From assembly GCF_003429005.1 (NCBI RefSeq), contig NZ_QVQV01000007.1, forward strand, positions 62,001 to 126,000: a stretch of DNA of 64,000 nt. The letters run 5' to 3'. The position numbers and the translations under genes are program-made. Shown here one piece after another: positions 52,094 to 60,526 of the stretch; the stretch's first letter is position 1; every line of letters begins with the position of its first letter. The notes beneath the pieces were generated by a model. It ran no database searches. It was not told where the DNA came from and saw only the letters and a program-made list of their open reading frames with translations. The DNA comes from Paraburkholderia sp. DHOC27. GTDB lineage: Bacteria; Pseudomonadota; Gammaproteobacteria; Burkholderiales; Burkholderiaceae.

Positions 52094-53092
52094 TCACGCC
52101 ACGTTGCTGTGCGCCGCCATTGCAACATCCTGTGCGGCTGCTCCGTCCGCTCGCTCGAGCGCGTCGAGTTGCGCCCGGGTCGGCAAGCCTTCGGAATCGC
52201 CGATCACCTGAATGGCCAGCGCGCCGATCCGGTTGCCACGCGCCACCGCATCCGTCAACGGCCGCCCTTCGAGCAGCGCGCTGATCACGCCGACCGCGAA
52301 ACCATCACCCGCGCCGACCGTGTCCACCACCCGCGCGACCGGCTGCGCGACGACCGTGCCGGCCTCGTCCGCCGTGCGGAAATACGCGCCTTGCGCCCCG
52401 AGTTTGACGATCACGCCGCGTGCGCCGCGCTCCAGGTAAAAACGCGCAATGTCCTCCGGCTTCGTGTAGCCCGTGAGGATTTCCCCTTCGCCGATACCCG
52501 GTAGCACCCAGTCGGCGAGTTCCGCCAGCGCGTTCAGGCCTTCCACCATTGCCGCACGCGAAGGCCACAGCGTGGGGCGCAGATTCGGGTCGAACGAGAT
52601 GGTCTTGCCTGCGGCACGCATTTCGCGGGCCAGCACGAACGCGAGTTCCCGCGAGGTCGCCGAAATGGCCGGCGCCACGCCTGTCAGATGCAGATGGCGC
52701 GCGGGCAGCACGTACGACGGCGCATAGTCGTCCGGTGACAGATGACTTGCAGCGGACCCCTTGCGGAAATACTCGATGGCGGGATCGCTGCCGTCGTCGT
52801 TTTTCGACTTCAGCTGAAAGCCGGTGGGGTAACGCGCGTCGGTGATCACGTGTTGCTGGTCGATGCCCTCGCGGCTCAACGTTGCGCGCACGAAATCGCC
52901 GAACGAATCCGCGCCGACCCGGCTCATCCAGCCCACCTTGAAGCCGAGCCGCGCGAGCCCGATGGCGACATTCAGATCGGCCCCCGCGACGCGCTTCGTG
53001 AACTGGCCGACGCCGGCGAGCGGGCCGGTTTCAGCGGCGACGAACATCGTCATGGCTTCGCCGTAGGTGATGATATCGAGGGTGGGGGCCAT
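52094..53092 (-). CDS. kguK: 2-ketogluconate kinase (PfkB family)
   Basis: The 332-residue protein is a PfkB/ribokinase-type sugar kinase: GADLNVAIGLARLGFKVGWMSRVG (PfkB signature 1, near 38-60) and VVDTVGAGDGFAVGVISALLEG (signature 2, with the catalytic Asp in GAGDG near 258). It phosphorylates 2-ketogluconate at C6 in the kgu pathway. The C-terminus has a 25-residue Ala-rich extension. Second gene of the operon. Confidence 0.92.
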   Translation of the reverse strand: MAPTLDIITYGEAMTMFVAAETGPLAGVGQFTKRVAGADLNVAIGLARLGFKVGWMSRVGADSFGDFVRATLSREGIDQQHVITDARYPTGFQLKSKNDDGSDPAIEYFRKGSAASHLSPDDYAPSYVLPARHLHLTGVAPAISATSRELAFVLAREMRAAGKTISFDPNLRPTLWPSRAAMVEGLNALAELADWVLPGIGEGEILTGYTKPEDIARFYLERGARGVIVKLGAQGAYFRTADEAGTVVAQPVARVVDTVGAGDGFAVGVISALLEGRPLTDAVARGNRIGALAIQVIGDSEGLPTRAQLDALERADGAAAQDVAMAAHSNVA

Positions 53093-53169
53093 GCTTGCTC
53101 CTCTGGTACGTTAGTGCGGGTGTTCGTTTGTCGGGGATGTGGGTGCAGCCAACGATGTCCAGCCAGCGC

Positions 53170-53961
53170 TCAGACGCCGCCGAGCCACGCGACGTAATGC
53201 GCCGCGTCCGCCGCCATCCGGCTCGGGTCGAACGGAAATTCGATGCCGCGCGGCACGCTTTGCGGCAAGCACGGCAGTAGGTCGGCACAAACCGGATCGT
53301 CCGCGGCGGGTGCCGCCGCGAAACGGCGCGCGCCGCTGCCCACCACCGCCTTGCAGTGGATGTACTCGACGTGCTTCGCGAGCTGCCGGGCCGCCGCCAC
53401 CGGAGACTCGCCTGGCCATTGCCAGTTGCCCATGTCGAAGGTCATGCCGAGCACGCCCGCGTGGCCCTCGCGCTGCAATGCGTCGAACAGCGCGGCGAAC
53501 TGACGGATCAGCCCGCCTTCGGGCAACTGACCGTTTTCGACGACGAGCCGCGCGCGGCAACCTTCCACGCACGCGGCGATGCGGGTGCCGTGGGCCGTCG
53601 CCACATGCGTGTCCGCTCCGCCCAGTGCCCCCAGTGCGCCCAGTTGCAGTTTCACGAAACGCGCGCCGAGCGCCTCTGCTTCGTCTAATGCCAGACGCAA
53701 CGCCGGTTCATCGAGCGCGCCTTGCGGGTCGAAAAGGGTCGCGGGCGTCGAATAGACCGCCCACAAACCGAGTGCGGCGATGCTCGCGCCAAGCGAACGC
53801 AGCGCCGGCAATCCAGCCTCGGCCCCGGATGCGAAGAGTTCCCGCCGCACTTCGAAACCCGCCGCGCCGGCATCCGCCGCCGTCGACAGCCAGGCCGCGT
53901 GGCCATCCCGGCGAATTGCGTCCGCACCGAATGCGCTGGCAACGATCACTACTTCAGGCAT
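53170..53961 (-). CDS. kguE: Kgu operon sugar isomerase/epimerase-like protein
   Basis: This 263-residue TIM-barrel protein of the xylose isomerase/AP endonuclease 2 superfamily has RLVVENGQLPEGG (metal Glu), LGMTFDMGNW (metal Asp) and YIHCKAVVGSG. It matches KguE, the first gene of the Pseudomonas kgu operon, described as a putative epimerase whose precise role is unsettled. A palindrome centred about 45 bp upstream is its likely operator. Confidence 0.86.
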   Translation of the reverse strand: MPEVVIVASAFGADAIRRDGHAAWLSTAADAGAAGFEVRRELFASGAEAGLPALRSLGASIAALGLWAVYSTPATLFDPQGALDEPALRLALDEAEALGARFVKLQLGALGALGGADTHVATAHGTRIAACVEGCRARLVVENGQLPEGGLIRQFAALFDALQREGHAGVLGMTFDMGNWQWPGESPVAAARQLAKHVEYIHCKAVVGSGARRFAAAPAADDPVCADLLPCLPQSVPRGIEFPFDPSRMAADAAHYVAWLGGV

Positions 53962-53997
53962 CGCCTGATCACCCTTTTTGATGCGGTTTCTACGTGC

Positions 53998-54013
53998 ATG
54001 GAACCGGTTCCAT
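53998..54013. promoter_or_regulatory. PtxS operator upstream of kguE
   Basis: The 16-bp perfect palindrome ATGGAACCGGTTCCAT differs from the reported PtxS core TGAAACCGGTTTCA by only one position per half-site. It is 37 bp upstream of the kguE start, in the divergent-free region after the porin. Confidence 0.78.
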
Positions 54014-54142
54014 CAAAGCATTTTAAAAAAGCGCTGATGCGCTCTGAAGTGACATCATGCGCTTCGGCGCCCGCTGCGCGCCATAGTGGAAATCCCTGAA
54101 CAGGCTTTCCAGCGTCTGACCAACGCAGCGGAGCCGCCCTCT

Positions 54143-55216
54143 TCAGAACTTGGTGCGCAACCCGACGCCGTAGGTATCACCGCCCGATTGACCGGTAATG
54201 TGGTCGTTCATGTAAGCGGCGTAGACGTCCGTGCGTTTGGAAAACGGGTAGTCATAGCCGAGCGCCCAGGTGCGGCGCGTTTGATCCAGCCCACCGCTGT
54301 CGCGCGACCAGGCGTAAGAGGCCAGCACCGAGCCGGGCCCTGCCGGCACCGACACGCCGCCCTGCGCCGTGTTCACGTGCCAGTCGCCACCGTTGCGGTC
54401 GTTCATCGTGAACATGTACTGGCCGAAGAATTTCACGAATTTCAGGTCGTAGGACAGACCCAGTTGCGCGACGCTCTGGCTCTTCATACCCGGCACGAGC
54501 TGATCCAGATCTTGCGGATTGTTGTTGAAGTTTGTGTACTGATACACGCCCGTTGCTGAGAACGGACCGTTGAAATACAGGCCCTGCACGCTCCAGCGCT
54601 TGGCGGCGTTATCTCCCGCCGTATTGCCGAGCGCATACGTGGCGTTGCCGGTGAAACCGTTGAGGACGGGCGTGGAGTATTGCAGCGCGTTGCTCCAGCC
54701 CGAGTCGCCGATCACGCCTTGATCGGTCGTATACGCCGGGCCCGTGCCGAGGCCGAGATACACGTGATTCACCATCGGCGAAAAGACGTACGAATCGGCG
54801 AACGGATTGAACAGAATGGTCGAGACGAAGAGCGGCGTGGTGACACGACCGGCCGTCAACGTACCGTAGGGCGATTCGATGCCCACATAGGCGTCGCGCG
54901 AGAAGAAGGTGTCACCGGGGAAACGCCCCGCCTGGCCATTTTGCGCAAGGAAGAATGCTTCCAGTGCGAAGATGGCGCGGTAGTTGCCGCCCAGATCTTC
55001 CGCGCCTTTCATGCCCCAGTACGAGGTGGACATGCCACCGCCAGAGACCGACCACGCGTTGGCGTTGCCCGGCAGCTTCTGCGCCCCCACCCATTCGTCG
55101 ACCTGGCCGTACAGCTGAACCGACGATTGTGCAAACGCCGCCGATGCGGCGAGACTCAACAGCACCCCAGCCACCGCTTTCGGCGCACGGCCCGAGAGAA
55201 ATTTTCGAAGTTTCAT
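54143..55216 (-). CDS. Gram-negative porin (OmpC family)
   Basis: A 357-residue outer membrane porin. The signal peptide (about 1-29, ending AAFA-QS) is followed by SSVQLYGQVDEWVGAQK, the usual first strand of beta-proteobacterial porins. Alternating hydrophobic strands, an L3-like region (ESPYGTLTAGRVTTPLF) and a C-terminal strand ending KF (GVGLRTKF) follow. It forms trimers and passes small hydrophilic solutes. It stands between the kgu operon and the ureide cluster and might serve either. Confidence 0.9.
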   Translation of the reverse strand: MKLRKFLSGRAPKAVAGVLLSLAASAAFAQSSVQLYGQVDEWVGAQKLPGNANAWSVSGGGMSTSYWGMKGAEDLGGNYRAIFALEAFFLAQNGQAGRFPGDTFFSRDAYVGIESPYGTLTAGRVTTPLFVSTILFNPFADSYVFSPMVNHVYLGLGTGPAYTTDQGVIGDSGWSNALQYSTPVLNGFTGNATYALGNTAGDNAAKRWSVQGLYFNGPFSATGVYQYTNFNNNPQDLDQLVPGMKSQSVAQLGLSYDLKFVKFFGQYMFTMNDRNGGDWHVNTAQGGVSVPAGPGSVLASYAWSRDSGGLDQTRRTWALGYDYPFSKRTDVYAAYMNDHITGQSGGDTYGVGLRTKF

Positions 55217-55313
55217 TAGTTATCCTACTTTATTACTGCCTGCTTAACCGATTGTTCGTGCCTTCACTCAATTCTGATCATTCAAACCAAACGAACCGGA
55301 TAGTCAGGAACCG

Positions 55314-56261
55314 TTACGCGGGCACCGCCCGCAATTCATCGTTTGCCGGCCGTAGCGGCGTGCCACCGCAGACATGCCGGCGTACGTGTTCACGCGAGAA
55401 ATAATCCACGCACCAACGCCCCGCACTGCCCAGCCCTTCCGGCCTGTGCGCCAGAAAAAGCCGCGTGGCGCACTTCTCTTCCTGCGTCAGTTTCTTGACG
55501 AGGCTCGCACCGGCGGCATCCAGGCGCTGATGCGTCGGGATATATCCAATTGCCGCGTTACGCTTGATGAGCGCGATCGCTGCATGGAAATCAGGAACGA
55601 AGATGGCCTTTTGTCCGTCCAGCAACCACGCCTGCATCGGATTGAAGTTGACCGAGGTATCGCGAATACACACCGCCGGGTAGCGCCGCAACTGCGAGTT
55701 GGGCAAAGGATGTGCCTCCCCCGCCAGCGCGTGGCCGGCACCGACCACGAAGTCCCACGTCAACAGACCCAGCGGCACGCAGATCACGCCCTCGGTGGTA
55801 GGCACGGAATGCGGTGCGCCGACCACCAGATTCACGCGGTTGCCATACAGCACGTCCCAGCAGCCGTTATAGACTTCGCGCTGCACGCTAAGCTGCGTGG
55901 AAGGAAACGCCCGCTCGAAGTCCATAATGAAGTCGGTAATCGCCGACTGCGGAACGATGTTGTTCACCGCAATCTTCAACTCACGCTCACCGCCTTCATG
56001 AACGATCTGCACGTTACGCCGCAGCGTGTCGAAATCGTCGAGGATGGCCTTGCTGTAGGAGATGAAGTATTCACCCGCCGAGGTCAATTCGATGTAACAA
56101 CCTTTGCGGGTGAACAGTTCGACGCCAAACGCCTCTTCGATTTTCTTCACGGTGTAGCTGATGGCCGACGGCACCTTGTTCAAACGCTCGGCCGCCGCAC
56201 TGATGCTTTGATACTTCGCCACCATTTGTATAACGCGAATTCCCTCGTCCGACGCCAGCAT
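55314..56261 (-). CDS. LysR family regulator, AllS-like
   Basis: This 315-residue LysR regulator has an N-terminal HTH (MVAKYQSISAAAERLNKVPSAISYTVKKIEEAFG) and an effector domain. Several stretches follow the pattern of E. coli AllS, the activator of the allantoin allD operon: INNIVPQ-like IAVNNIVPQ, YNGCWDVLYGNRVNLVVGA, LRRYPAVCIRDTSVN and GQKAIFVPDFHAAIAL. Start at 56261 (AAGGGAG upstream) is preferred over upstream ATG codons. It is downstream of the ureide cluster in the same direction, 147 bp after the permease, so it probably regulates that cluster. Confidence 0.88.
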   Translation of the reverse strand: MLASDEGIRVIQMVAKYQSISAAAERLNKVPSAISYTVKKIEEAFGVELFTRKGCYIELTSAGEYFISYSKAILDDFDTLRRNVQIVHEGGERELKIAVNNIVPQSAITDFIMDFERAFPSTQLSVQREVYNGCWDVLYGNRVNLVVGAPHSVPTTEGVICVPLGLLTWDFVVGAGHALAGEAHPLPNSQLRRYPAVCIRDTSVNFNPMQAWLLDGQKAIFVPDFHAAIALIKRNAAIGYIPTHQRLDAAGASLVKKLTQEEKCATRLFLAHRPEGLGSAGRWCVDYFSREHVRRHVCGGTPLRPANDELRAVPA

Positions 56262-56408
56262 CCCGACTCCCTTGCAGATCCTTTCCATAACAAAGACGCC
56301 GTGATGCACGAAGCCGGACCTAAGCAAACTCAAGCAAACTCAAACTGCGCGAAACTGAAATCAGATTGAGCTTCGCCAATTCGAGACAAGCCGTTAGCCG
56401 ATTCGCTT

Positions 56409-57650
56409 TTACACTGGCGTGACCCTTTCCCGCGCCGGCGAGAAGCGGCTCAAGATCACATAGCAAACGCAGGCGGTCAGAATGGAATCGAGTGACGGGA
56501 TGGTGGTCAAAACGAGTATACCTTTCACCGTTGCGAATCCGACCAGAGAACCTGCGATCCATGCGACGAAGGTCAACAGTTTGATCTGCGAATCACGGGC
56601 AAGGACGGTTTCATCGTAGCCGTGGCGGCGATACAGGAAAAAGTCGGCAACGTAGATGCCGGCCACTGGCGGCGTGGCGATACCCAGGAACAGCAAAAAC
56701 GGGATAAACCACGCCATGATGTCCATGCAGCCCACGATTGCGGCGAGGATGCCGAGCACCACGGTGATCTGCCATTTCGGGAATTTGGGCGCGAGCGTCG
56801 AGACCACCAGCGTGCCCTGAAACATGTTCCCCGCGTTGGCCGTGAGGGTGGCGAACACCATCAGCAAACCGGCCGGCACCAGCGCACCGAACAGCGCCAT
56901 CGCCGCCAGCAACGAGTCCTTGCCGGTCAGCGCGCTTGGCGTGGCGCCAGCCCAGTACAGCAGCGGATACACCACCAGAAAGGTCACCACCGCAGCCATC
57001 ACGCCATGCCGGCGGTTATGCACGAAGCTGCCGAAATCAGGCAAGGTCGCCACCAGCACGATGATCGTGCCGACCACCGACGACACCGCGACGCCCCGGT
57101 TCATGCTGCTCACATTGGCGATCACGTTGGCCGAGCCATGCGTTGCCACATACAGGATGTAGCACAGCACCGCGGCAATGACCGGCACTGCGAACTGCGC
57201 GACCCTGCCGAGCACGGCGAACCCGAAGGCCGTCGAGGCCACGAAGATCACGCATCCGATCACCACCAGCACCGGCAACGGGACATTCACGCCCAGTTGC
57301 GCCAGCAGATCGTGCACGGAGTGGCCAAACATATTGGCCGTGACGGCAATCCAGCCGAACAGGCTGACCGCCAGCAACAGATTGATGGCCACCGCGCCCT
57401 TCTCGCCAAACGGATATTTGACGATGCCATACGTGGGCAGCCGCGCCTTCTCGCCCACGGAAATGGTGATGGACGCGAGAATGGCCAGAATCAGGCCGCC
57501 AATGCCGACGACTTCCACCAGATCGGCATCCGATAGCTGGCCGCCCAGGCTCGCCGAGGACAGCAACACGGGGGTCGCCGCAATCCCCAACAGGATCATT
57601 GCAATACGCCACGCCGAGGCCGTGGCGAGATTCACCTCTGTCTTACGCAT
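56409..57650 (-). CDS. NCS1 cytosine permease-like transporter (CodB type)
   Basis: The 413-residue polytopic protein has about twelve membrane segments and the features of the CodB/NCS1 group: SWRIAMILLGIAATPVLL-like start, a helix pair near GIVKYPFGEKGAVAINLLLAV, and AFFLYRRHGYDET near the end. NCS1 carriers import nucleobases, hydantoins, allantoin or thiamine-related heterocycles with H+ or Na+. GGGAG precedes the ATG at 57650. Its place in the ureide operon suggests it brings in the pathway's starting substrate. Confidence 0.88.
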   Translation of the reverse strand: MRKTEVNLATASAWRIAMILLGIAATPVLLSSASLGGQLSDADLVEVVGIGGLILAILASITISVGEKARLPTYGIVKYPFGEKGAVAINLLLAVSLFGWIAVTANMFGHSVHDLLAQLGVNVPLPVLVVIGCVIFVASTAFGFAVLGRVAQFAVPVIAAVLCYILYVATHGSANVIANVSSMNRGVAVSSVVGTIIVLVATLPDFGSFVHNRRHGVMAAVVTFLVVYPLLYWAGATPSALTGKDSLLAAMALFGALVPAGLLMVFATLTANAGNMFQGTLVVSTLAPKFPKWQITVVLGILAAIVGCMDIMAWFIPFLLFLGIATPPVAGIYVADFFLYRRHGYDETVLARDSQIKLLTFVAWIAGSLVGFATVKGILVLTTIPSLDSILTACVCYVILSRFSPARERVTPV

Positions 57651-57691
57651 TTCAAACTCCCAGTAACTGCCATGACACGCGTTCAGATCAT

Positions 57692-58081
57692 TCAGGAATA
57701 GAAATGACCGGTGTATTGCCGCCAGCCGCCGTGCGCGGTGATTTCCTTTTGCCCTTCCACGAGCCACGGTTCGGCCAGCACGCCGAGCATCTGCGTGCCG
57801 TCGGCGAGGCGGATCTTGCCGATCGACAGGCCCGCCGGTTCGCTCAGCAACAGCTCGGCCAGTGAGGCGTTCGGCAATTGCCAGATTTCGAGCGCCACGC
57901 ACACGCCCCCTTCTTCGACGCGGATCATGCCAGGGTGACGGTCGTTGATGCTCCAGATCCGATAGTGCGCATCGGTCTTGTCTTCGCGTACGAAGCTGCC
58001 GCCCGCTCGCGTCATGTTGACGTTCAGTTCGAGGCCGCGCATCAGCGTGCCGTTGACTGCCAGTAAAGTGGTCGCTGTCAT
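57692..58081 (-). CDS. Stand-alone allophanate hydrolase C-terminal domain (AtzF-C-like)
   Basis: This 129-residue soluble protein resembles the C-terminal domain of allophanate hydrolase (AtzF/DUR1): LLAVNGTLMRGLELN, VEEGGVCVALEIWQLP, LSIGKIRLADGTQMLGVLAEPW and ITAHGGWRQYTGH. In the full enzyme this domain follows an amidase domain and, in yeast-type enzymes, decarboxylates the N-carboxycarbamate product. Here no amidase is fused or nearby. It lies between the carbamate kinase (49 bp) and permease (41 bp). Start has AGAGGT upstream. Confidence 0.84.
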   Translation of the reverse strand: MTATTLLAVNGTLMRGLELNVNMTRAGGSFVREDKTDAHYRIWSINDRHPGMIRVEEGGVCVALEIWQLPNASLAELLLSEPAGLSIGKIRLADGTQMLGVLAEPWLVEGQKEITAHGGWRQYTGHFYS

Positions 58082-58130
58082 TGAGGATTACCTCTTTTCG
58101 TTATGGTCAGGAATGCCGGCATGGTCACGC

Positions 58131-59090
58131 TTACGGCGTAATCCACGTGCCGGTCTTGTGCTTGAGCGCTTCACGGATGGCGGGCGGGCTGGTAATCAGC
58201 CCACTCGCGGCCTTGCCCTTGCTGTGCTTTTGCGAAACGAAGCGCAGGATTGCCTCGACTTTCGGCTGCATGCTGCCCGCGCCAAACTGCCCTTCGGCAA
58301 TCAGGTCGCGCGCCTGCGCAACATTCAGTTGGTCCAGCCAGCGTTGCTGAGGAGTCCCAAAATTGACGGCGACTTTTTCGACGCCGGTTGGAATCAGCAA
58401 CAAATCCGCATCCAGTTGCTCGGCGAGCAACGCCGAAGCGAGGTCCTTGTCGATCACGGCCTCGACCCCGGACAAACGCCGGTCCTGGTCGCGCACCACC
58501 GGAATGCCGCCGCCGCCGCAGGCAATCACCACACAGCCTTGCGCAAGCAGTTGCGCGATCACCGCGTGCTCGACGATTTCCAGCGGCTCGGGCGACGGCA
58601 CCGTGCGGCGCCAGCCGCGCCCGGCATCTTCCATCAGCGTCCAGCCCAGTTCCTTCTGACGCTGACGCGCGGTGGCTTCGTCGAAGAACGCGCCCACGGG
58701 CTTGGCCGGGTGGCTGAAGGCGGGATCGTCGGCGCTTACGCGCGTCTGCGTGACGAGCGCCACCACCGGACGGTCGATGCCACGCCGCCGCAGCTCGTTG
58801 CCCATCGCCTTCTGGAACATGTAGCCAATGGCCCCTTGCGTATCGCCGACCGCGTAGTCGAGCGGCACCGGCGACACTTCCTGGGCGGCAATTTCCGAGC
58901 GCCGCAGGATGAAGCCCACCTGCGGCCCATTGCCGTGCGTGACCACCAGATCCCAGCCGGCTTCGATCATGTCGGCAATGTGGCGCACGCTTTCCGCCAC
59001 CGCGCCGTATTGATCGGGGATGCTGTTATGCAAGTCATCCTGAATGAGTGCATTGCCGCCTACCGCGACAATTGCCAGAGGTTTTCTCAT
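58131..59090 (-). CDS. arcC: Carbamate kinase
   Basis: The 319-residue enzyme converts carbamoyl phosphate + ADP into carbamate + ATP. It has all family landmarks: VAVGGNALIQ (residues 8-17), VVTHGNGPQVGFIL, VIACGGGGIPVV, and AVIDKDLASALLAEQLDADLLLIPTGVEKV. Length is normal. Its ATG overlaps the allG stop (ATGA), so the two are coupled, which fits channeling of carbamoyl phosphate made by AllFGH. The homologous E. coli gene in the same setting is allK (ybcF). Confidence 0.94.
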   Translation of the reverse strand: MRKPLAIVAVGGNALIQDDLHNSIPDQYGAVAESVRHIADMIEAGWDLVVTHGNGPQVGFILRRSEIAAQEVSPVPLDYAVGDTQGAIGYMFQKAMGNELRRRGIDRPVVALVTQTRVSADDPAFSHPAKPVGAFFDEATARQRQKELGWTLMEDAGRGWRRTVPSPEPLEIVEHAVIAQLLAQGCVVIACGGGGIPVVRDQDRRLSGVEAVIDKDLASALLAEQLDADLLLIPTGVEKVAVNFGTPQQRWLDQLNVAQARDLIAEGQFGAGSMQPKVEAILRFVSQKHSKGKAASGLITSPPAIREALKHKTGTWITP

Positions 59091-60514
59091 GATTCGTTAC
59101 CTGAACATTGATCTACCTGATCCGCGAGCGCGCGAATCGCCTCGATAAAGCACGGCATGGGTGCCGTGGTAATGCCCGCGCCGATCTGTCCGACGCCGGC
59201 CTGTTTGTGCGCAATGCCCGTGTTGATGACCGGCAGGATGCCGCGGTCCACCACCTTGCGGGCGTCGATGCCGGCGGCCGTGGGCGCGAAGTTGAGACTC
59301 GGCAAAGTGAACGCCGGATTGCCACCGAGCGTGATGGACTGCATACGGCGGCTATGGCCGATGGCGTCGGCAGGCGTGCCCCCCACGAACTTGACGATGG
59401 CGGGCGACGACGCCATTGCAAAGCCTCCCACGCCCGCGGTTTCGGTAATGGCGCTGTCGCCCAGATCGGCGGCGGCATCGTCGACGCCGTAGCCAGGGAA
59501 GAACAGCCCTTCCACCGGATTCGCCCTGGCCTGGAACCAGCGGTCGCCGGTGCCTGAGAGACGGATGCCGAAGTTCACGCCATTGCGCGCCATCACCGTG
59601 ACCATCGAACTGAACGGCACATAAGCGGCGGCGTCGAGCATCGACTTGCAGGCCGTCATGGAGAGGTTCAGAAAGAAGTGATCGTTGCCGGCCATGAACG
59701 CGACCGCGCGTTGAATCTGCTCGAGCGGCAGACCGCAGCCGAGCAGCGCGGGAATGATGCGTTTGAGGAACAGGCCCGTTGCCGCCGCGTTGCGGTTGTG
59801 AATTTCGTCGCCCATATGCAGCGCCTGGGCCATCAACGGCTTCAGTTCCAGCCCGCCCAGCGCGCGGATGGCCGCCTTCAACGCGCCCGCGAGTTCCGCC
59901 TTCATCCAGTGCAGGCGTTGCAGCACTTCTTCGTTGTTGGCGCCGAACCGCAGCACCTTGCCCAGGCCTTCGTTGAAGTTGCTGTACGCGTATTCGCCGT
60001 TGGTCTTGTTCTCCACCACGAACAGCGGCATGGACGGGCTGATGATGCCGGCCATCGGCCCGACGCAACGGTAGTGGTGACACGGTTCCAGTTCGATCGC
60101 ACCGTCGCGCGCCAGCCGTTCGGCCTCGGCGGCATTGGCGGCCCAGCCTTCGAACAGGATGGCGCCGACAATCGCGCCCTGCACCGGCCCGCACATGTCG
60201 GCCCAGGCAATAGGCGGCCCGGAGTGCAGAATGCGCCGCCCCTGCGTCATGGCGGGGATCGCTTCAGCGGCGCTGCGCACGTCGACCAGCACGGGCTGCG
60301 CCGCGAGATACGCTTCGAAAGCGCGCTGATTGGCCTGCTCGACGCGCGGATGGCGCAACAGGCTGGCCAGCGCCAGACCCGCCTCCACGTCGCCCATCGC
60401 AGGCGGCTGCCACGTGAGATTCACCACGTCGCCACCCGCCAGCTGGAGGTTTTCCGCGAAATTGCCCAAACCGCAATTGACCACTTTCAGCGGTTCATCA
60501 AAGAGTGTGTTCAT
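59087..60514 (-). CDS. allG: Oxamate carbamoyltransferase subunit AllG (DUF1116)
   Basis: This 475-residue protein is of the DUF1116/YlbE family, now assigned as one subunit of the E. coli oxamate carbamoyltransferase that splits oxalurate into oxamate and carbamoyl phosphate. Recognisable stretches are VNLTWQPPAMGDVEAG, the GPPIAWADMCGPVQGAIVGA block, and CHHYRCVGPMAGIISPSMP. It lies 12 bp after allF and overlaps the carbamate kinase gene. Confidence 0.9.
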   Translation of the reverse strand: MNTLFDEPLKVVNCGLGNFAENLQLAGGDVVNLTWQPPAMGDVEAGLALASLLRHPRVEQANQRAFEAYLAAQPVLVDVRSAAEAIPAMTQGRRILHSGPPIAWADMCGPVQGAIVGAILFEGWAANAAEAERLARDGAIELEPCHHYRCVGPMAGIISPSMPLFVVENKTNGEYAYSNFNEGLGKVLRFGANNEEVLQRLHWMKAELAGALKAAIRALGGLELKPLMAQALHMGDEIHNRNAAATGLFLKRIIPALLGCGLPLEQIQRAVAFMAGNDHFFLNLSMTACKSMLDAAAYVPFSSMVTVMARNGVNFGIRLSGTGDRWFQARANPVEGLFFPGYGVDDAAADLGDSAITETAGVGGFAMASSPAIVKFVGGTPADAIGHSRRMQSITLGGNPAFTLPSLNFAPTAAGIDARKVVDRGILPVINTGIAHKQAGVGQIGAGITTAPMPCFIEAIRALADQVDQCSGNES

Positions 60515-60526
60515 TCGGTTGCCCCG

